Shown in pieces: positions 20,400-32,733 of a DNA stretch of 64,000 nt. The stretch is from positions 62,001 through 126,000 of the forward strand of contig CAWBVG010000046.1 of the NCBI GenBank assembly GCA_963792175.1, read 5' to 3'. Positions within the stretch are counted from its first letter, which is position 1; each line of letters starts with the position of its first letter. The DNA is from CAWBVG01 sp963792175. GTDB lineage: Bacteria > Acidobacteriota > Vicinamibacteria > Vicinamibacterales > CAVVIG01. The position numbers and the translations under genes are program-made. The notes beneath the pieces were generated by a model that made no database searches, was not told the DNA's origin, and was given only the letters and a program-made list of their open reading frames with translations.

Positions 20400-21586
20400 A
20401 CCTGAGCCTTCGGACCGGCGGCGCCCTTCATACTGCCCATTTCAGACACCACTTCACGCTTCAGACTTCCGACGTCAGACTTCCGCAGCGTGCCTTGTCG
20501 AAGCGTGGCGCGCTCAATCCGATCCTGGCAGATCGACACGCCCAGCCCCGGTCCCTGCGGCACCGCGATCGTTCCGTCGGCGGCCACTTCAATCGGCGGA
20601 TCGATGAGATCCGGGTCGAAGTAGCGCTTGCTCGCGGCGATGTCGCCCGGCAGCGAGAAATTCGGCAGCGTCGAAAGATGGATGTTGGCGGCGCGTCCGA
20701 TGCCCGACTCGAGCATGCCGCCGTGCCAGACCGGGATGCCGTGCGCCGCGCACAGATCGTGAAGACGAATCGACTCCGAGAATCCACCGACGCGCCCCGG
20801 CTTGATGTTGATGATGCGGCAGGCGCCGGCGGCAATCGCTTCGCGCGCGATGTTGACCGACTTGATCGATTCGTCGAGGCACACCGCCGTCTTCAACTGC
20901 CGTTGCAGCACGGCATGGTCGCCGATGTCGTCGTAGTCGAGCGGCTGCTCGATCATCATCAGGCCGTATCGATCGAGCGTCGCCAGATGATCGGCGTCGG
21001 CGGACGTGTAGGCGGCGTTGGCATCGACCATCAGCGGCACGTCGGGAAAACGGGCGCGCACCGCTTCGACGGCGTCGAGATCCCAGCCGGGCTTGATCTT
21101 GATCTTGATTCGCCGATAGCCGGCGTCAATTTCGCGCGCCACCTTCGCGACCAGATCGGGCAGCGAATCCTGAATGCCGATCGAGACGCCGGATGCGATG
21201 CGGTCCCGCGAGCCGCCGAGGACGCGCCACAACGGCTCGCCAGCCTGGCGCGCATGGAGATCCCACGCGGCCATCTCCACGGCGGCCTTCGCCATGTGGT
21301 GGCCGCGAATCGCCTTGAGCGCCGCGAACAGGTCGCGCGGGTGCGCGAAGTCGACGCCGAGCACGCGCGGCGCGATGAACGACTCGATGATGTGCCACGC
21401 CGTGTCGTTCGTCTCGCTGCTGTAGTACGGATCCTGCTCGGCGACGCATTCGCCGAAGCCCGACACGCCACCGTCATCGAGTCGTACCAGAAGGAAATGT
21501 TTGTCGTGGATGCGTCCGAAGCTGGTCTCGAAGAAGTGGACGAGCGGGAGCTTCAGCAGACGCAGCTCCAGACGTTCGATCCTCAC
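20396..21586 (-). CDS. menC: Enolase-superfamily enzyme: o-succinylbenzoate synthase / N-acylamino acid racemase type
   Basis: 396 residues. Signature positions: KIKIKPGWD with the catalytic Lys (about 162-170), metal ligands in MVDANAAY, IEQPLDYDD and CLDESIKS, the second Lys in INIKPGRVGG, and HGGMLESGIGRAANIH. This is the MenC2/NAAAR branch, which includes dehydration of SHCHC in menaquinone synthesis and N-acylamino acid racemisation. No other men genes are visible, so the role is open. The GTG start lies 6 bases after a -10-like TATCAT in a shared palindrome, suggesting a leaderless message. The last 30 or so residues (RKSDVGSLKREVVSEMGSMK) are encoded by a GAAGTCT repeat and are probably not part of the fold. 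Confidence 0.85.
   Translation of the reverse strand: MRIERLELRLLKLPLVHFFETSFGRIHDKHFLLVRLDDGGVSGFGECVAEQDPYYSSETNDTAWHIIESFIAPRVLGVDFAHPRDLFAALKAIRGHHMAKAAVEMAAWDLHARQAGEPLWRVLGGSRDRIASGVSIGIQDSLPDLVAKVAREIDAGYRRIKIKIKPGWDLDAVEAVRARFPDVPLMVDANAAYTSADADHLATLDRYGLMMIEQPLDYDDIGDHAVLQRQLKTAVCLDESIKSVNIAREAIAAGACRIINIKPGRVGGFSESIRLHDLCAAHGIPVWHGGMLESGIGRAANIHLSTLPNFSLPGDIAASKRYFDPDLIDPPIEVAADGTIAVPQGPGLGVSICQDRIERATLRQGTLRKSDVGSLKREVVSEMGSMKGAAGPKAQV
20438..20485. repeat. Word repeat, GAAGTCT family, inside the 3' end of the enolase gene
   Basis: TTCAGACACCACTTCACGCT then TCAGACTTCCGACGTCAGAC: same words as the element at 5695-5846, on one arm only, and read as coding sequence. Confidence 0.55.
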
Positions 21587-21591
21587 GGCGC

Positions 21592-21603
21592 GATGATATC
21601 ATC
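21592..21603. promoter_or_regulatory. Palindrome GATGATATCATC forming -10 elements for two divergent leaderless genes
   Basis: A perfect 12-bp palindrome in the 23-bp gap between divergent start codons. It reads TATCAT on both strands; each copy ends 6 or 7 bases before the corresponding start (GTG 21586 minus, TTG 21610 plus). The gap leaves no room for ribosome sites. Confidence 0.6.
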
Positions 21604-21609
21604 GGGCCC

Positions 21610-22251
21610 TTGCAGTTCCGCTACATCGCGATCGAAGGCCCGATCGGAGCGGGCAAGACCGCGCTCGCCGAGCGGCTGGGCACACGGCTCGATGCGACAG
21701 TCGTGCTGGAAGAAACCGAGAATCCGTTCCTCACCGATTTCTACGCCGACCGTCCCGGCGCCGCGCTGCAGGCGCAGCTCTTCTATCTCCTCAACCGTCA
21801 TCGCCAGCAGCTGACCATGCGGCAGGCCGACTTGTTCAGTCAGACGACGATCTCCGACTACGTCTTCGACAAGGACAAGATCTTCGCGTATCTGAATCTC
21901 GACGACAACGAACTGTTCATCTACCAGCGGCTGTACGAACTGCTGGCCCGCGACGTGCCGCCGCCGGATCTCGTCGTCTACCTCCAGACGCCCACCGACG
22001 TGCTGTTGCGGCGCGTCCACAGCCGCCGGATGGATGCGGAAGCGGTCGCGTTCCAGCCGGGCGACGACTACCTGCGGGAGCTCAACGAGGCGTATCACCA
22101 CTTCTTCTTTCACTACAACGTCACGCCGTTGCTGGTGGTCGAAACCTCGCAGTTCGACTCGGATGCCAGCGACGAGGCGCTGGACGATCTCATCAAGCAG
22201 ATCCGCGCGATGGGATCGGGGACGCGCTATTACGTGCCAAGAACGAAGTAG
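21610..22251 (+). CDS. Deoxynucleoside kinase (dNK/dCK-dGK family)
   Basis: 213 residues. P-loop IEGPIGAGKTAL at about 8-19, EETENPFL, the YVFDKDKIFA substrate region, PPPDLVVYLQTPTDVLLRR and the lid with RVHSRRMDAEA. Phosphorylates deoxynucleosides for salvage in the cytoplasm. The likely start is TTG at 21610 (LQFRYIAIEGP); no ribosome site precedes it and a -10-like TATCAT ends 7 bases upstream, so a leaderless mRNA is likely. It is followed by accD and folC in the same direction. Confidence 0.88.
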   Translation: MQFRYIAIEGPIGAGKTALAERLGTRLDATVVLEETENPFLTDFYADRPGAALQAQLFYLLNRHRQQLTMRQADLFSQTTISDYVFDKDKIFAYLNLDDNELFIYQRLYELLARDVPPPDLVVYLQTPTDVLLRRVHSRRMDAEAVAFQPGDDYLRELNEAYHHFFFHYNVTPLLVVETSQFDSDASDEALDDLIKQIRAMGSGTRYYVPRTK

Positions 22252-22318
22252 GGGCTCGGGGCTGGGGCTAGGGGCTAGGGGCTCCTGAACTGAGAACTGA
22301 AGGTAAGCTGAGAGCTGA
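22250..22318. repeat. Word-repeat element, GGGGCTA and AGCTGA words, between the kinase and accD
   Basis: GGGGCTCGGGGCTGGGGCTA and repeats follow the kinase stop directly (TAG then GGGGCT), then ACTGAGAACTGAAGG and AAGCTGAGAGCTGATGG. The accD ATG lies within the last word. No complementary arm is seen. Confidence 0.6.
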
Positions 22319-23250
22319 TGGCCTGGTTCAAGAAGACCAAGAAGCCGATTGCCGCGAAGGCCAAGGAGAAGGCGAGCCGCGTCCCCGAAGGTCTCTGGGT
22401 GAAGTGCCCGGACTGCGCGCAGGCGATCTACAACAAGGACCTGGCGACCAACCTCAACGTCTGCCCCAAGTGCGCGCATCATTTCCGGATCGGCGCCGCC
22501 GAGCGCCTGCGCACGCTGTTCGACGGCGAGTGGACCGAATACGACAAGGATCTGATGTCGACCGATCCGCTGTCGTTCACCGATACCAAGCCGTACAAGT
22601 CGCGCCTGAAGGCGAGCATGGCGGCGACCGGACTGAAAGACGCCGTCATCACGGCGTCGGGCGCGATCGACGGCATCCAGACGATCGTGGCGTCGATGGA
22701 ATACGAGTTCATCGGCGGCAGCATGGGCGTCGTGGTCGGCGAGAAGATCACGCGGGCGATCGAACGCGCCGTCGACGGGAACCTGCCGCTGGTCATCGTC
22801 TGCTGCTCGGGCGGCGCGCGGATGATGGAGGGCGCGCTGTCGCTGATGCAGATGGCGAAGATCTGCGGCGCCCTGGCGCGCCTGGACCAGGCGGGTCTGC
22901 CGTACGTCGCCGTGCTGACCGATCCGACCACCGGCGGCGTGACGGCGAGCTTCGCCATGCTCGGGGACCTGAACATCGCCGAGCCCAAAGCGCTGATCGG
23001 CTTCGCCGGCCCGCGGGTCATCGAGCAGACCATTCGCCAGAAGCTTCCGGAAGGATTTCAGCGGAGCGAGTTTCTGCTCGAAAAAGGGATGATCGATCTC
23101 GTGATCGATCGGCGTGAGATGAAAACCGTGATCGCGAACGCGCTCCGCTTCATGGGCGCCGTCCGCAAACCAGCGCCGGTCGCCATCGCCGGCCTCCTGA
23201 CCACGACGAGCGAGCCGCCGCTGATGCCAACGGTGACGTCGAATTCCTAA
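22318..23250 (+). CDS. accD: Acetyl-CoA carboxylase carboxyltransferase subunit beta
   Basis: 310 residues, about the usual length. The N-terminal zinc ribbon has Cys 30, 33, 49 and 52 (KCPDCAQ and CPKCAHHF). The carboxyltransferase core includes GSMGVVVGEKITRAIE, CCSGGARMMEGALSLMQMAK and DPTTGGVTASFAMLGD. With AccA it transfers the carboxyl group from biotin to acetyl-CoA for fatty-acid synthesis. The ATG sits within a repeat word and has no strong ribosome site. It is followed by folC, a common pairing. The stop codon falls in the next repeat. Confidence 0.97.
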   Translation: MAWFKKTKKPIAAKAKEKASRVPEGLWVKCPDCAQAIYNKDLATNLNVCPKCAHHFRIGAAERLRTLFDGEWTEYDKDLMSTDPLSFTDTKPYKSRLKASMAATGLKDAVITASGAIDGIQTIVASMEYEFIGGSMGVVVGEKITRAIERAVDGNLPLVIVCCSGGARMMEGALSLMQMAKICGALARLDQAGLPYVAVLTDPTTGGVTASFAMLGDLNIAEPKALIGFAGPRVIEQTIRQKLPEGFQRSEFLLEKGMIDLVIDRREMKTVIANALRFMGAVRKPAPVAIAGLLTTTSEPPLMPTVTSNS

Positions 23251-23283
23251 TTCCTAATCCCTAGTCCCTGAGTCCCCTAATCG
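23243..23283. repeat. Word repeat, TTCCTAA/TCCCTAG words, between accD and folC
   Basis: CGAATTCCTAATTCCTAATC, then CCTAGTCCCTGAGTCCCC. The accD stop TAA and its last codons are part of the element. Single arm. Confidence 0.55.
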
Positions 23284-23287
23284 CTTT

Positions 23288-24508
23288 TTGGATCCCATCT
23301 CCTATCTCCTCAGCCTCGAACAGTTCGGCATCAAATTCGGCCTCGACAACATCGCCGCGTTGCTCGGCCGCCTCGGTCATCCCGAACGCGCGTTCACATC
23401 GGTCCACATCGCTGGCACCAACGGCAAGGGCTCGGTCACGGCGATGGTCGATGCCGCCCTGCGGGCGGCGGGTCACCGGTCCGCGCGCTACACCTCTCCG
23501 CACCTGATCGATCTCAGCGAGCGGTTCGTCATCGACGGCACGCCGGTCAGTCAGCAGGCGCTGGTCGAGGCCGTGGCCGACCTTCAGCGCACCGCGGAAG
23601 CGCTGCTGAAGGACGGCACCCTGAAGGCGCCGCCGACATTCTTCGAAGTCACGACCGCTACGGCGTTCGAACTGTTCCGCCGGGCCGGCGTGGCGGTGGC
23701 GGCGATCGAGGTCGGACTCGGCGGGCGGCTCGACGCCACCAACGTCCTTCAGCCGGCCGCGACCGCCATCACGTCGATCGCGCTCGACCACGAGCGCTAC
23801 CTCGGATCGACGATCGAAGAAATCGCCTTCGAGAAGGCCGGCATCATCAAGCCAGGCGTGCCGGTGGTCGTCGGCGATCTGCCTCCCGCCGCCGTCACCG
23901 TGATCGATCGCGTCGCGCGGGAGCGCGGCGCCGAGATCGTGCGGACGGCGCCGCTCGACGTCCAGGGGTTCACGATCGGCCTCGCGGGAGCCCATCAGAC
24001 GTCGAATGCGGCGGTCGCCGTCAAGCTGCTCGACATCGTCGACCGGCAGGGGATCGCCGTTCCGCGCACGGCGGTCGCGCACGGCCTCGAGCGGCCCGAC
24101 TGGCCCGGACGCCTCGAGCGTCGGGTCCTGTCCGACGGCCGCGAGGTGCTGCTCGACGCCGCGCACAACCCGGCCGGGGCGGCCGCGCTCGCGTCCTACC
24201 TCAGAGCGCAGGCCGGAGGTCCGCGCCCGCTGGTCTTTGGCGCCATGCGCGACAAGGACGCGCCCGGGATGTTCGCGGCGCTGCTGCCGGCCGTGAGCCA
24301 TCTCATTCTGACGCGCGCCTCGACCGAACGCTCGGCCGATCCGTCCGATCTGGAAGCGCAGGCGCGCGCGAGCCGCGATCTGCCGGTGACCATCGCGGAG
24401 TCTGCAGCTCGAGCATTGGAGATCGCCTGGCGCATCTCGCCGCGCATCGTCGTCGCCGGGTCGATCTTCCTGCTCGGCGACGTGATGAAGGAGCTCGAAG
24501 GCTCGTGA
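23288..24508 (+). CDS. folC: Bifunctional folylpolyglutamate synthase / dihydrofolate synthase
   Basis: 406 residues, Mur-ligase fold. YLLSLEQFGIKFGLDNI opens the protein, the P-loop HIAGTNGKGSVTAM is at 40-53, then SPHLIDLSERF, GGRLDATNV, HERYLGSTIEEIAFEKAGI and the C-terminal DAAHNPAGA. Adds glutamate to dihydropteroate and folates in the cytoplasm. The best start is TTG at 23288 (MDPISYLL); no ATG is available nearby. It is followed by lptD after 22 bases. Confidence 0.94.
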   Translation: MDPISYLLSLEQFGIKFGLDNIAALLGRLGHPERAFTSVHIAGTNGKGSVTAMVDAALRAAGHRSARYTSPHLIDLSERFVIDGTPVSQQALVEAVADLQRTAEALLKDGTLKAPPTFFEVTTATAFELFRRAGVAVAAIEVGLGGRLDATNVLQPAATAITSIALDHERYLGSTIEEIAFEKAGIIKPGVPVVVGDLPPAAVTVIDRVARERGAEIVRTAPLDVQGFTIGLAGAHQTSNAAVAVKLLDIVDRQGIAVPRTAVAHGLERPDWPGRLERRVLSDGREVLLDAAHNPAGAAALASYLRAQAGGPRPLVFGAMRDKDAPGMFAALLPAVSHLILTRASTERSADPSDLEAQARASRDLPVTIAESAARALEIAWRISPRIVVAGSIFLLGDVMKELEGS

Positions 24509-24530
24509 TACGCTTCGAACACCACCTCAG

Positions 24531-26881
24531 ATGAATCCGCTTCGAACGGTTGTGTACGCCTGCGCCGTGTTGCTGCTTGCGTCGTCGGTGCAGGCTCAGC
24601 CGCCGGCACAAGCGCCGGTCGTCGACAGCACGAAGAGCGACAGCCGCGAAGGGACCAATCAGCAGAAAGACTGGCACTTCCTCGGCCACGTCGAGTTTGA
24701 AGACAAAGAGACCAAGATCTACGCGGACGACGCGTGGTACTACGAGGATGGCAGCAAGTTCATCGCGAAGGGCAATGTCGTCTTTGCGCAGGCCGACAAC
24801 CGGATCTCAGCGGAACGGATCGAATTCAACACCGACACGCGTCTGGGCACGTTCTACAACGCGTACGGGATCTCGACCGTCAAGCCGCAGCGTCAGCAGG
24901 TTCGAGCCGGCGGCGTCGCGCCGCCGCCGATGGCCGGTCAGGAGACGGTCGTCTATTTCTTCGGCGAGTCGATCGAGAAGCTCGGTCCCAAGAAGTACAA
25001 GATCTCGAAGGGCGGCTTCTCGACCTGCGTGCAGCCGACGCCGCGCTGGGATCTGGTCGCCGACACCGTCACCCTCAACGTCGATCACTACACCTTCCTG
25101 AAGCAGGCCGTGCTCCGGGTGAAGGGGGTGCCGATGTTCTACCTGCCGGTGCTGTACTACCCCACGAAAAAGGAAGACCGGGCCACCGGATTTCTCATCC
25201 CGGCCTACGGCTCGTCGACGCTGCGCGGCCAGTCGATTCACAACGCGTTCTTCTGGGCGGTCGATCGCAGCCAGGACGCGACCTTCTTCCACGACTGGTA
25301 TTCGAATACCGGTCAGGGCGTCGGCAGCGAGTACCGCTACAACTTCGGCGGCGGGGACGACGGGACGTTCAAGGCGTACCTGCTCAACGAGCACGACGCC
25401 ACAGTCGTGGACCCGACTGGCGCCGACAGGCCGCTCCGGGTTCGCGCAGCTTCGAGCTCCGCGGCGGCGCCAATCAGCTTCTGCCGGGCCATCTGCGCGC
25501 GAGAGCGAGCGTCAACTATTTTTCCAGCATCGCGACGTCGCAGACGTTGAACACCAACATCTACGATATCTCGCGCAACCAGCGCGACTTCGGCGGCAAC
25601 GTGGTCGGCACGTTCGGGAGATACTCGCTGAACGCCACCATCGATCACCGCGAGTACTTCTTTGGCGACGGCCAGAGCTCCACGCTGTCCGGGAACTGGC
25701 CGCGCATCAGCGTCACGCGCAATGAACGGCCCTTACTGGGCACGCCGCTGTATTTCTCCGCCGGCGGCGAGTACGTCTACCAGCTGCGCAGCGCGCTCAC
25801 GAACGATGTCGAAACCGACTCGAGGAGCCTGGGTCGCGTCGACTTCAGCCCGCAGGTGCGGTATCCGTTCAAGAAGTGGCAGTGGTTCACGGTCAATAGC
25901 ACGGTCGGCTGGCGGGATACCTTCTATACGCGCAGCCTGTCCGCGAAGGTCAATCCAACCGACGCACAGGTCGTCACGGAGGACAATCTCAATCGGCGCC
26001 TTTTCACGTTGAACGCGAACATCCTGGGGCCGCTCTTCAGCCGCATCTGGGACACGCCGACCAACGGCTACGCAGAGAAGTTCAAGCACGCGATCGAGCC
26101 TTTTCTCAACATCAACAAGACTTCTTCGGTCGACAACTTCGATCGGGTGATCTCGCTCGACGGGATCGACTCGATCGTCGGCGGGACGAGCTACACCTAC
26201 GGGGTCAACAACCGGTTCTACGCCAAGCGCAAAGCACGAGTGCCGGGCGGGCTGGCCCAGGCTCGCGAAATCGTGAGCGTCGAGCTCTCCCAGACCTACA
26301 ACACCAATCAGCTCGCGACGCTGTACGATCGTCAATACCAGTCGAACAACGTGCCAGGGTCCGTCGACGCGCTGCCGACGCATTTCTCGCCGGTCGCGCT
26401 CAGCGTCCGTGCGATGCCGACCAACGAGATCACCGCCAACATGCGCGCGGAGTTCGACGCCCGCTACCACTCGCTGAGGACGATCTCCGCCAGCGGCAGC
26501 TATTCGTGGGCGAACGTGTTCCAGTTCGCGTCGACCTGGAGCAAGCGTGGATTCATCCAGCAGCTGGACGGGTTCAACGACCCGAATCTGCTGGATCAGG
26601 CCATCAACGCCCAGACGACGGTGCACACGGTGAACAATCGCCTCGGCGGGATCTACTCGTTCAACTACGACATCCTCCACAAGAATATTCTGCAGCAGCG
26701 TCTGTCGGGGTTCTACAACGCGCAGTGCTGCGGCATCGCGTTCGAGTATCAAACCGTCAATTGGGGTACGCTCAGCAACTCACCGATCACGTCCGACCAC
26801 CGCTTCTTCATGTCCTTCACGCTCGCCGGGCTGGGGAATTTCTCGCCGTTCAACGGCGCGCTCGGCGGAGTGCCTCGGTAA
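24531..26881 (+). CDS. lptD: LPS-assembly protein LptD, frameshifted
   Basis: Outer-membrane barrel that inserts lipopolysaccharide. A signal peptide (VVYACAVLLLASSVQAQ) is followed by an OstA/LptA-like periplasmic domain (IYADDAWYYEDGSKFIAKGN, RISAERIEFNTDTRLGTFYN) and a long barrel with alternating segments ending YNAQCCGIAFEYQTVNWG, the typical C-terminal Cys pair region. One base must change near 25435, between GADRPL and RSFELRGGANQLLPG. Corrected length is about 783 residues, as expected. It shows that the organism has an LPS-bearing outer membrane. Confidence 0.88.
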
Positions 26882-26890
26882 CACGCGTTC

Positions 26891-27830
26891 ATGCCGGCCA
26901 CGATTCTGGTCACCGGGGCCGGCGGTTTCGCCGGCAGCCACCTGCTGGATCTTCTCGCGGGCGAGGACGTCGCGATTGTCGCCTGGCATCGCCCTGGAAG
27001 CGCGCCGCGCGCTGCGGGACCGTCGGTACGGTGGGAGGCCGTCGATCTGCTGGATCGCGGCGCCGTCCGCGAGGCGATCGCACGCACACGGCCGTCCGCG
27101 GTGTACCACTGCGCGGCGGCCGCGCATGTCGGCAAGGCGTGGGACAGCACCGAGTCGACGTTCGCCGTCAACGTCCTGCGGCACCCATCATCTGTGCGAT
27201 GCGCTCCGGCGCGAGGACCTGCGCGTGCAGTTCCTGATGCCCAGCTCGGCGATGATCTACCGCCCGTCGTCCGACGCCATGACCGAAGACGATCCGCTGG
27301 TGCCTCCCAACCCGTACGGGTTGAGCAAGCTGGCGCAGGAGCTCCTCGCGCTCCGATCGATCCCGGACGGCATCGACGTCCGCGTGGCGCGCGCGTTCAA
27401 CCACATCGGACCGCGTCAGGATCCGTTCTTCGCGGCGCCCGGCTTCGCGCGCCGCATCGCCGACATCGAGCGCGGCCGGTGGGCGCCGGAGATTTCAGTG
27501 GGGAATCTCGACGCGCAGCGCGATCTCACGGACGTCCGTGATACGGTCCGCGCCTACCGGCTGATTCTGGAGCGTGGCGTGCCCGGCCGGCCGTACAACG
27601 TGTGCTCGGGCCGCGCCGTGACGATCAGGCATTTGCTGGATCTGCTGATCGCCCGCGCGCGTTGTCCGGTGACTGTCAAAATCGATCCGGCGCGCTATCG
27701 ACCCAACGACAACCCGATTCTGCTCGGCGATCCCTCGCGGCTGCGCGACGAACTTGGATGGACCCCGGAAATTCCTCTCGAGCGCACCGTCGACGATCTC
27801 CTCGAGTACTGGCGTGGCAAGACATCGTGA
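26891..27830 (+). CDS. NAD-dependent epimerase/dehydratase, GDP-4-dehydro-6-deoxymannose reductase-like, frameshifted
   Basis: Extended short-chain dehydrogenase of about 313 residues. The nucleotide-binding start is ILVTGAGGFAGSHLLDLL. The catalytic Tyr-Lys pair is in NPYGLSKLAQE. The substrate half has NHIGPRQDPFFAAPGF, SVGNLDAQRDLTDVRD and YNVCSGRAVTIRHLLD, which best match RMD-type reductases that make GDP-deoxy-sugars. The frame breaks near 27183 (FAVNVL then GTHHLCDAL). It follows lptD, so a role in surface polysaccharide sugar supply is plausible but inferred. Confidence 0.8.
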
Positions 27831-27902
27831 AGTCATAAGGATTGTAGAAGAGAGGAGAAAACGCCGAAGAGATCGGGTAACGTAACCGCCACGCTTGGAG
27901 GA

Positions 27903-28162
27903 ATGATGATTCGCAGAACAATCACCGCGCTTCTCGTCGCACTCGTCGCCTCGTTTGCTCTCAGCTCGCCGGCCAGCGCCGCCACGAAGAAAACCGCGAG
28001 GCCGCGCGCGAAGCATTCGAGCCACGCGGCAGCGACCACGACGAAACCGGCGGTCAAGAAGAAGAGAAGAAGGCCGTCAGAAAGAAGACAACCACGTCGT
28101 CCACAACCGCCAGGAAGTCCGGCACGACTCAGAAGCGGAAACCGACGACAAAGCCGCACTAG
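27903..28162 (+). CDS. Small secreted Lys/Thr-rich basic protein, probable one-base frame break
   Basis: The start (ATG 27903 or 27906) gives a clear signal peptide (TITALLVALVASFALSSPAS, cut after ASA). The mature part is made of Lys, Arg, Thr and Ala (TKKTARPRAKHSSHAAATTT). Without correction the frame runs on into Arg/Pro-rich text and far into the next gene. With one base changed in the A/G-rich run near 28065 it continues RKKAVRKKTTTSSTTARKSG and ends KPTTKPH at TAG 28160-28162, about 85 residues. I do not recognise a family. Such tails bind nucleic acid or anionic polymers in the envelope. Confidence 0.5.
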
Positions 28163-28222
28163 GTTTAGCTCTCAGCTCGGCCATCGGCTCTCAGCTATCG
28201 GCTTTCGGGCCTTCGGCTTGAC
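28163..28222. repeat. Word repeat, AGCTCTC/AGCTATC family
   Basis: AGCTCTCAGCTCGGCCATCG, then GCTCTCAGCTATCGGC. Same words as at 13419, 32638 and 42949, here as a single arm directly after a stop codon. Confidence 0.6.
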
Positions 28223-29253
28223 AGCGCGGCGAAACAAAAGCGAAGATGCGGTTGTTTCTCCGCGATCAGGCCCATGTCCTCCTTTCCGCTGCTCTTCGAT
28301 CTCGGCACCGCCAAACCCACGACACGCGACGTCGCGAACACCGTCAAGGCCGGCGGCAGCCACGCGCTGACCGAGGCGGAGCGGCGCGCCGATCAGGCGC
28401 GCTACCAGGAAGTCACCTGCCGTTCGGCGCTGAATCGCGTGAAGGGGATGCCATTCGACTGGACGCTCAACCCCTACCGCGGCTGCACGCACGGCTGCCA
28501 TTACTGCTACGCGCGCCGCTACCACGTCCAGTTCGAGCTGAACGCCGACGACGAGTTCGCGTCGGTGATTCTGGTGAAGAAGAACTTCGTCGACGTGCTG
28601 ACCCGCGAGCTGGCCCGTCCGTCGTGGCAAGGCGAGTACATCGCCGTCGGCACCGCGACGGACTGCTACCAGCCGATCGAAGGGCACTACAAGCTCACGC
28701 GCGGCGCCATCGCGGCGCTCCTCCGCGCGCGCAATCCCATCGGGGTCATCACCAAGGGTCCGATGGTCGTGCGCGATCGCGACTTGTACGCGCAATTTGC
28801 TGGCGTGGCGCCGTGCACCGTCTGCGTCAGCGTCCCGACGGTCGACGAACAGGCCTGGGAGACGCTCGAGCCCGGGACGGCGCCCCCGCTTCAGCGGTTG
28901 CGGGCGGTGCGCGAGCTCGTCGACGCGGGCATCAATGCCGGCGTGCTGATGAATCCGATCGTCCCCGGCTTCTCGTCGTCGCGCGCCAAAATCGAGCGCA
29001 CCATCAAGGCGATCGCCGACCACGGCGCCCGCTTCGTCGGCTGTAACGTGATGTTCCTCGAAGACGGCACGCGCGCGCACTTCATGAAGTTCCTCGAACG
29101 CGAGTTTCCGTCATGGGTCCCGCGTTACGAGAAGCTGTACGTGAAGAAGTACGCGCCGCAGGAGTACCGGAAGCAAATCCAGGGGATGGTTCGCCTGCTG
29201 CAGGATCGCTACGGCTTGAGCAAACGCCAGGGCGCCCGACGACGAGCCGGCCG

Positions 29254-31647
<2,394 letters not shown>

Positions 31648-31807
31648 CGGCTGCCTCCGTCTGGAAACGGAGACAGCAATTCGTACGCCAGTGCTCGACC
31701 GTGGCCGAATGGCCACAGTCCGGGTGGCGGGGTACGCGGCGAGCGCAGGATTGTGGCAGCTCGACGTTGTCGGATGGTGACGCCGCTAAGTCCAGCGCGG
31801 CGTTTCG

Positions 31808-32637
31808 TTAAGCCTTCTCTAGCAGGGCTTGGATCCGCTTTTCCGTCGGTGGGTGGGTACTGAATAGTCCGAGCAATCCCTGGCGCGCTGAACGGCTTGA
31901 TGATGAACATGTGCGCCGTCGCCGGATTGGCGTCGAGTGGGATCGCTCTCGACCGGGCGTCAATTTTCTTCAAGGCGTTGACAAGCCCGTGAGGGCCGCC
32001 GGCAATCGACGCCCCGCCTGCGTCGGCGTCGTACTCGCGCGAGCGCGAGATCATGGCCTGAATCAGCATCGCGGCAATCGGGGCCAGAATCATCATCGCG
32101 ATGAGCGCGAACGGATTGGCGCCCTGGCGATCGTCGTCGCGGCCGCCGCCAAAGAACATCGCGAACCGCGAGATCATCATGATGGCCGCCGCCAGCGTCG
32201 CGGCGACGGAGCTGATCAGGATGTCGCGGTGCTTGACGTGCGCGAGCTCATGGGCCAGCACGCCGGCCAGTTCGTCGTCGTTCAACGTCTGCAGGAGCCC
32301 TTCGGTCGCGGCGACCGCGGCGTGTTCCGGGTTGCGGCCCGTCGCAAAGGCGTTGGGCGACGCGTCGGGGATCACGTAACAGCGGGGCTGCGGAAGGCCC
32401 GCGCGCTGCGCCAGCCGCGCGACGCTGTCGTACAGGCGGTGGCCGGGGCCGACTTCCGCCGCGTTGTACATCCGCAGGACGATCTTGTCCGAAAACCAGT
32501 ACGACGCGAAGTTGGTCCCCACCGCGAACAGGAAGCCGAGGATCATTCCCTGCTCGCCGCCGAGCGCACCGCCGATGAAAATCAGCGACGGCGCTCAGGA
32601 CACCAAGCAGCAGCGCCGTTTTTACCGTGTTGGACAT
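31808..32637 (-). CDS. htpX: Zinc metalloprotease HtpX, two frame breaks
   Basis: Inner-membrane M48 protease for membrane protein quality control. The N-terminal frame gives MSNTVKTALLLGVLSA, continued after a break near 32595 by MILGFLFAVGTNFASYWFSD. The zinc motif is HELAHVKH, with a third ligand in SREYDADAGGA. After HMFIIKPFSA a second break near 31885 restores LLGLFSTHPPTEKRIQALLE and the stop at 31808. Corrected length is about 276 residues, normal for HtpX. Four membrane helices are visible. Confidence 0.88.
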
Positions 32638-32733
32638 ATTCAGCTTTCAGCTATCGGCTATCAGCCGCTCTCGGCAACCGCCGCTCAGCCACATCTGTCA
32701 GGCGGAGAACTGAAAGCTGTTGGCTGATAGCTA
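32638..32733. repeat. Inverted word-repeat element, AGCTATC family, between htpX and the M20 peptidase
   Basis: The left arm CAGCTTTCAGCTATCGGCTA (then TCAGCC) pairs with the right arm CTGAAAGCTGTTGGCTGATA (then GCT). The right end includes the TAG stop of the M20 gene; the left end touches the htpX start. Confidence 0.7.

Noticed and set aside
20495..21814. A 439-codon frame opposite the enolase-family gene and running into the kinase
   Set aside because: Composition is typical of a shadow frame, and two recognised genes explain the same DNA.
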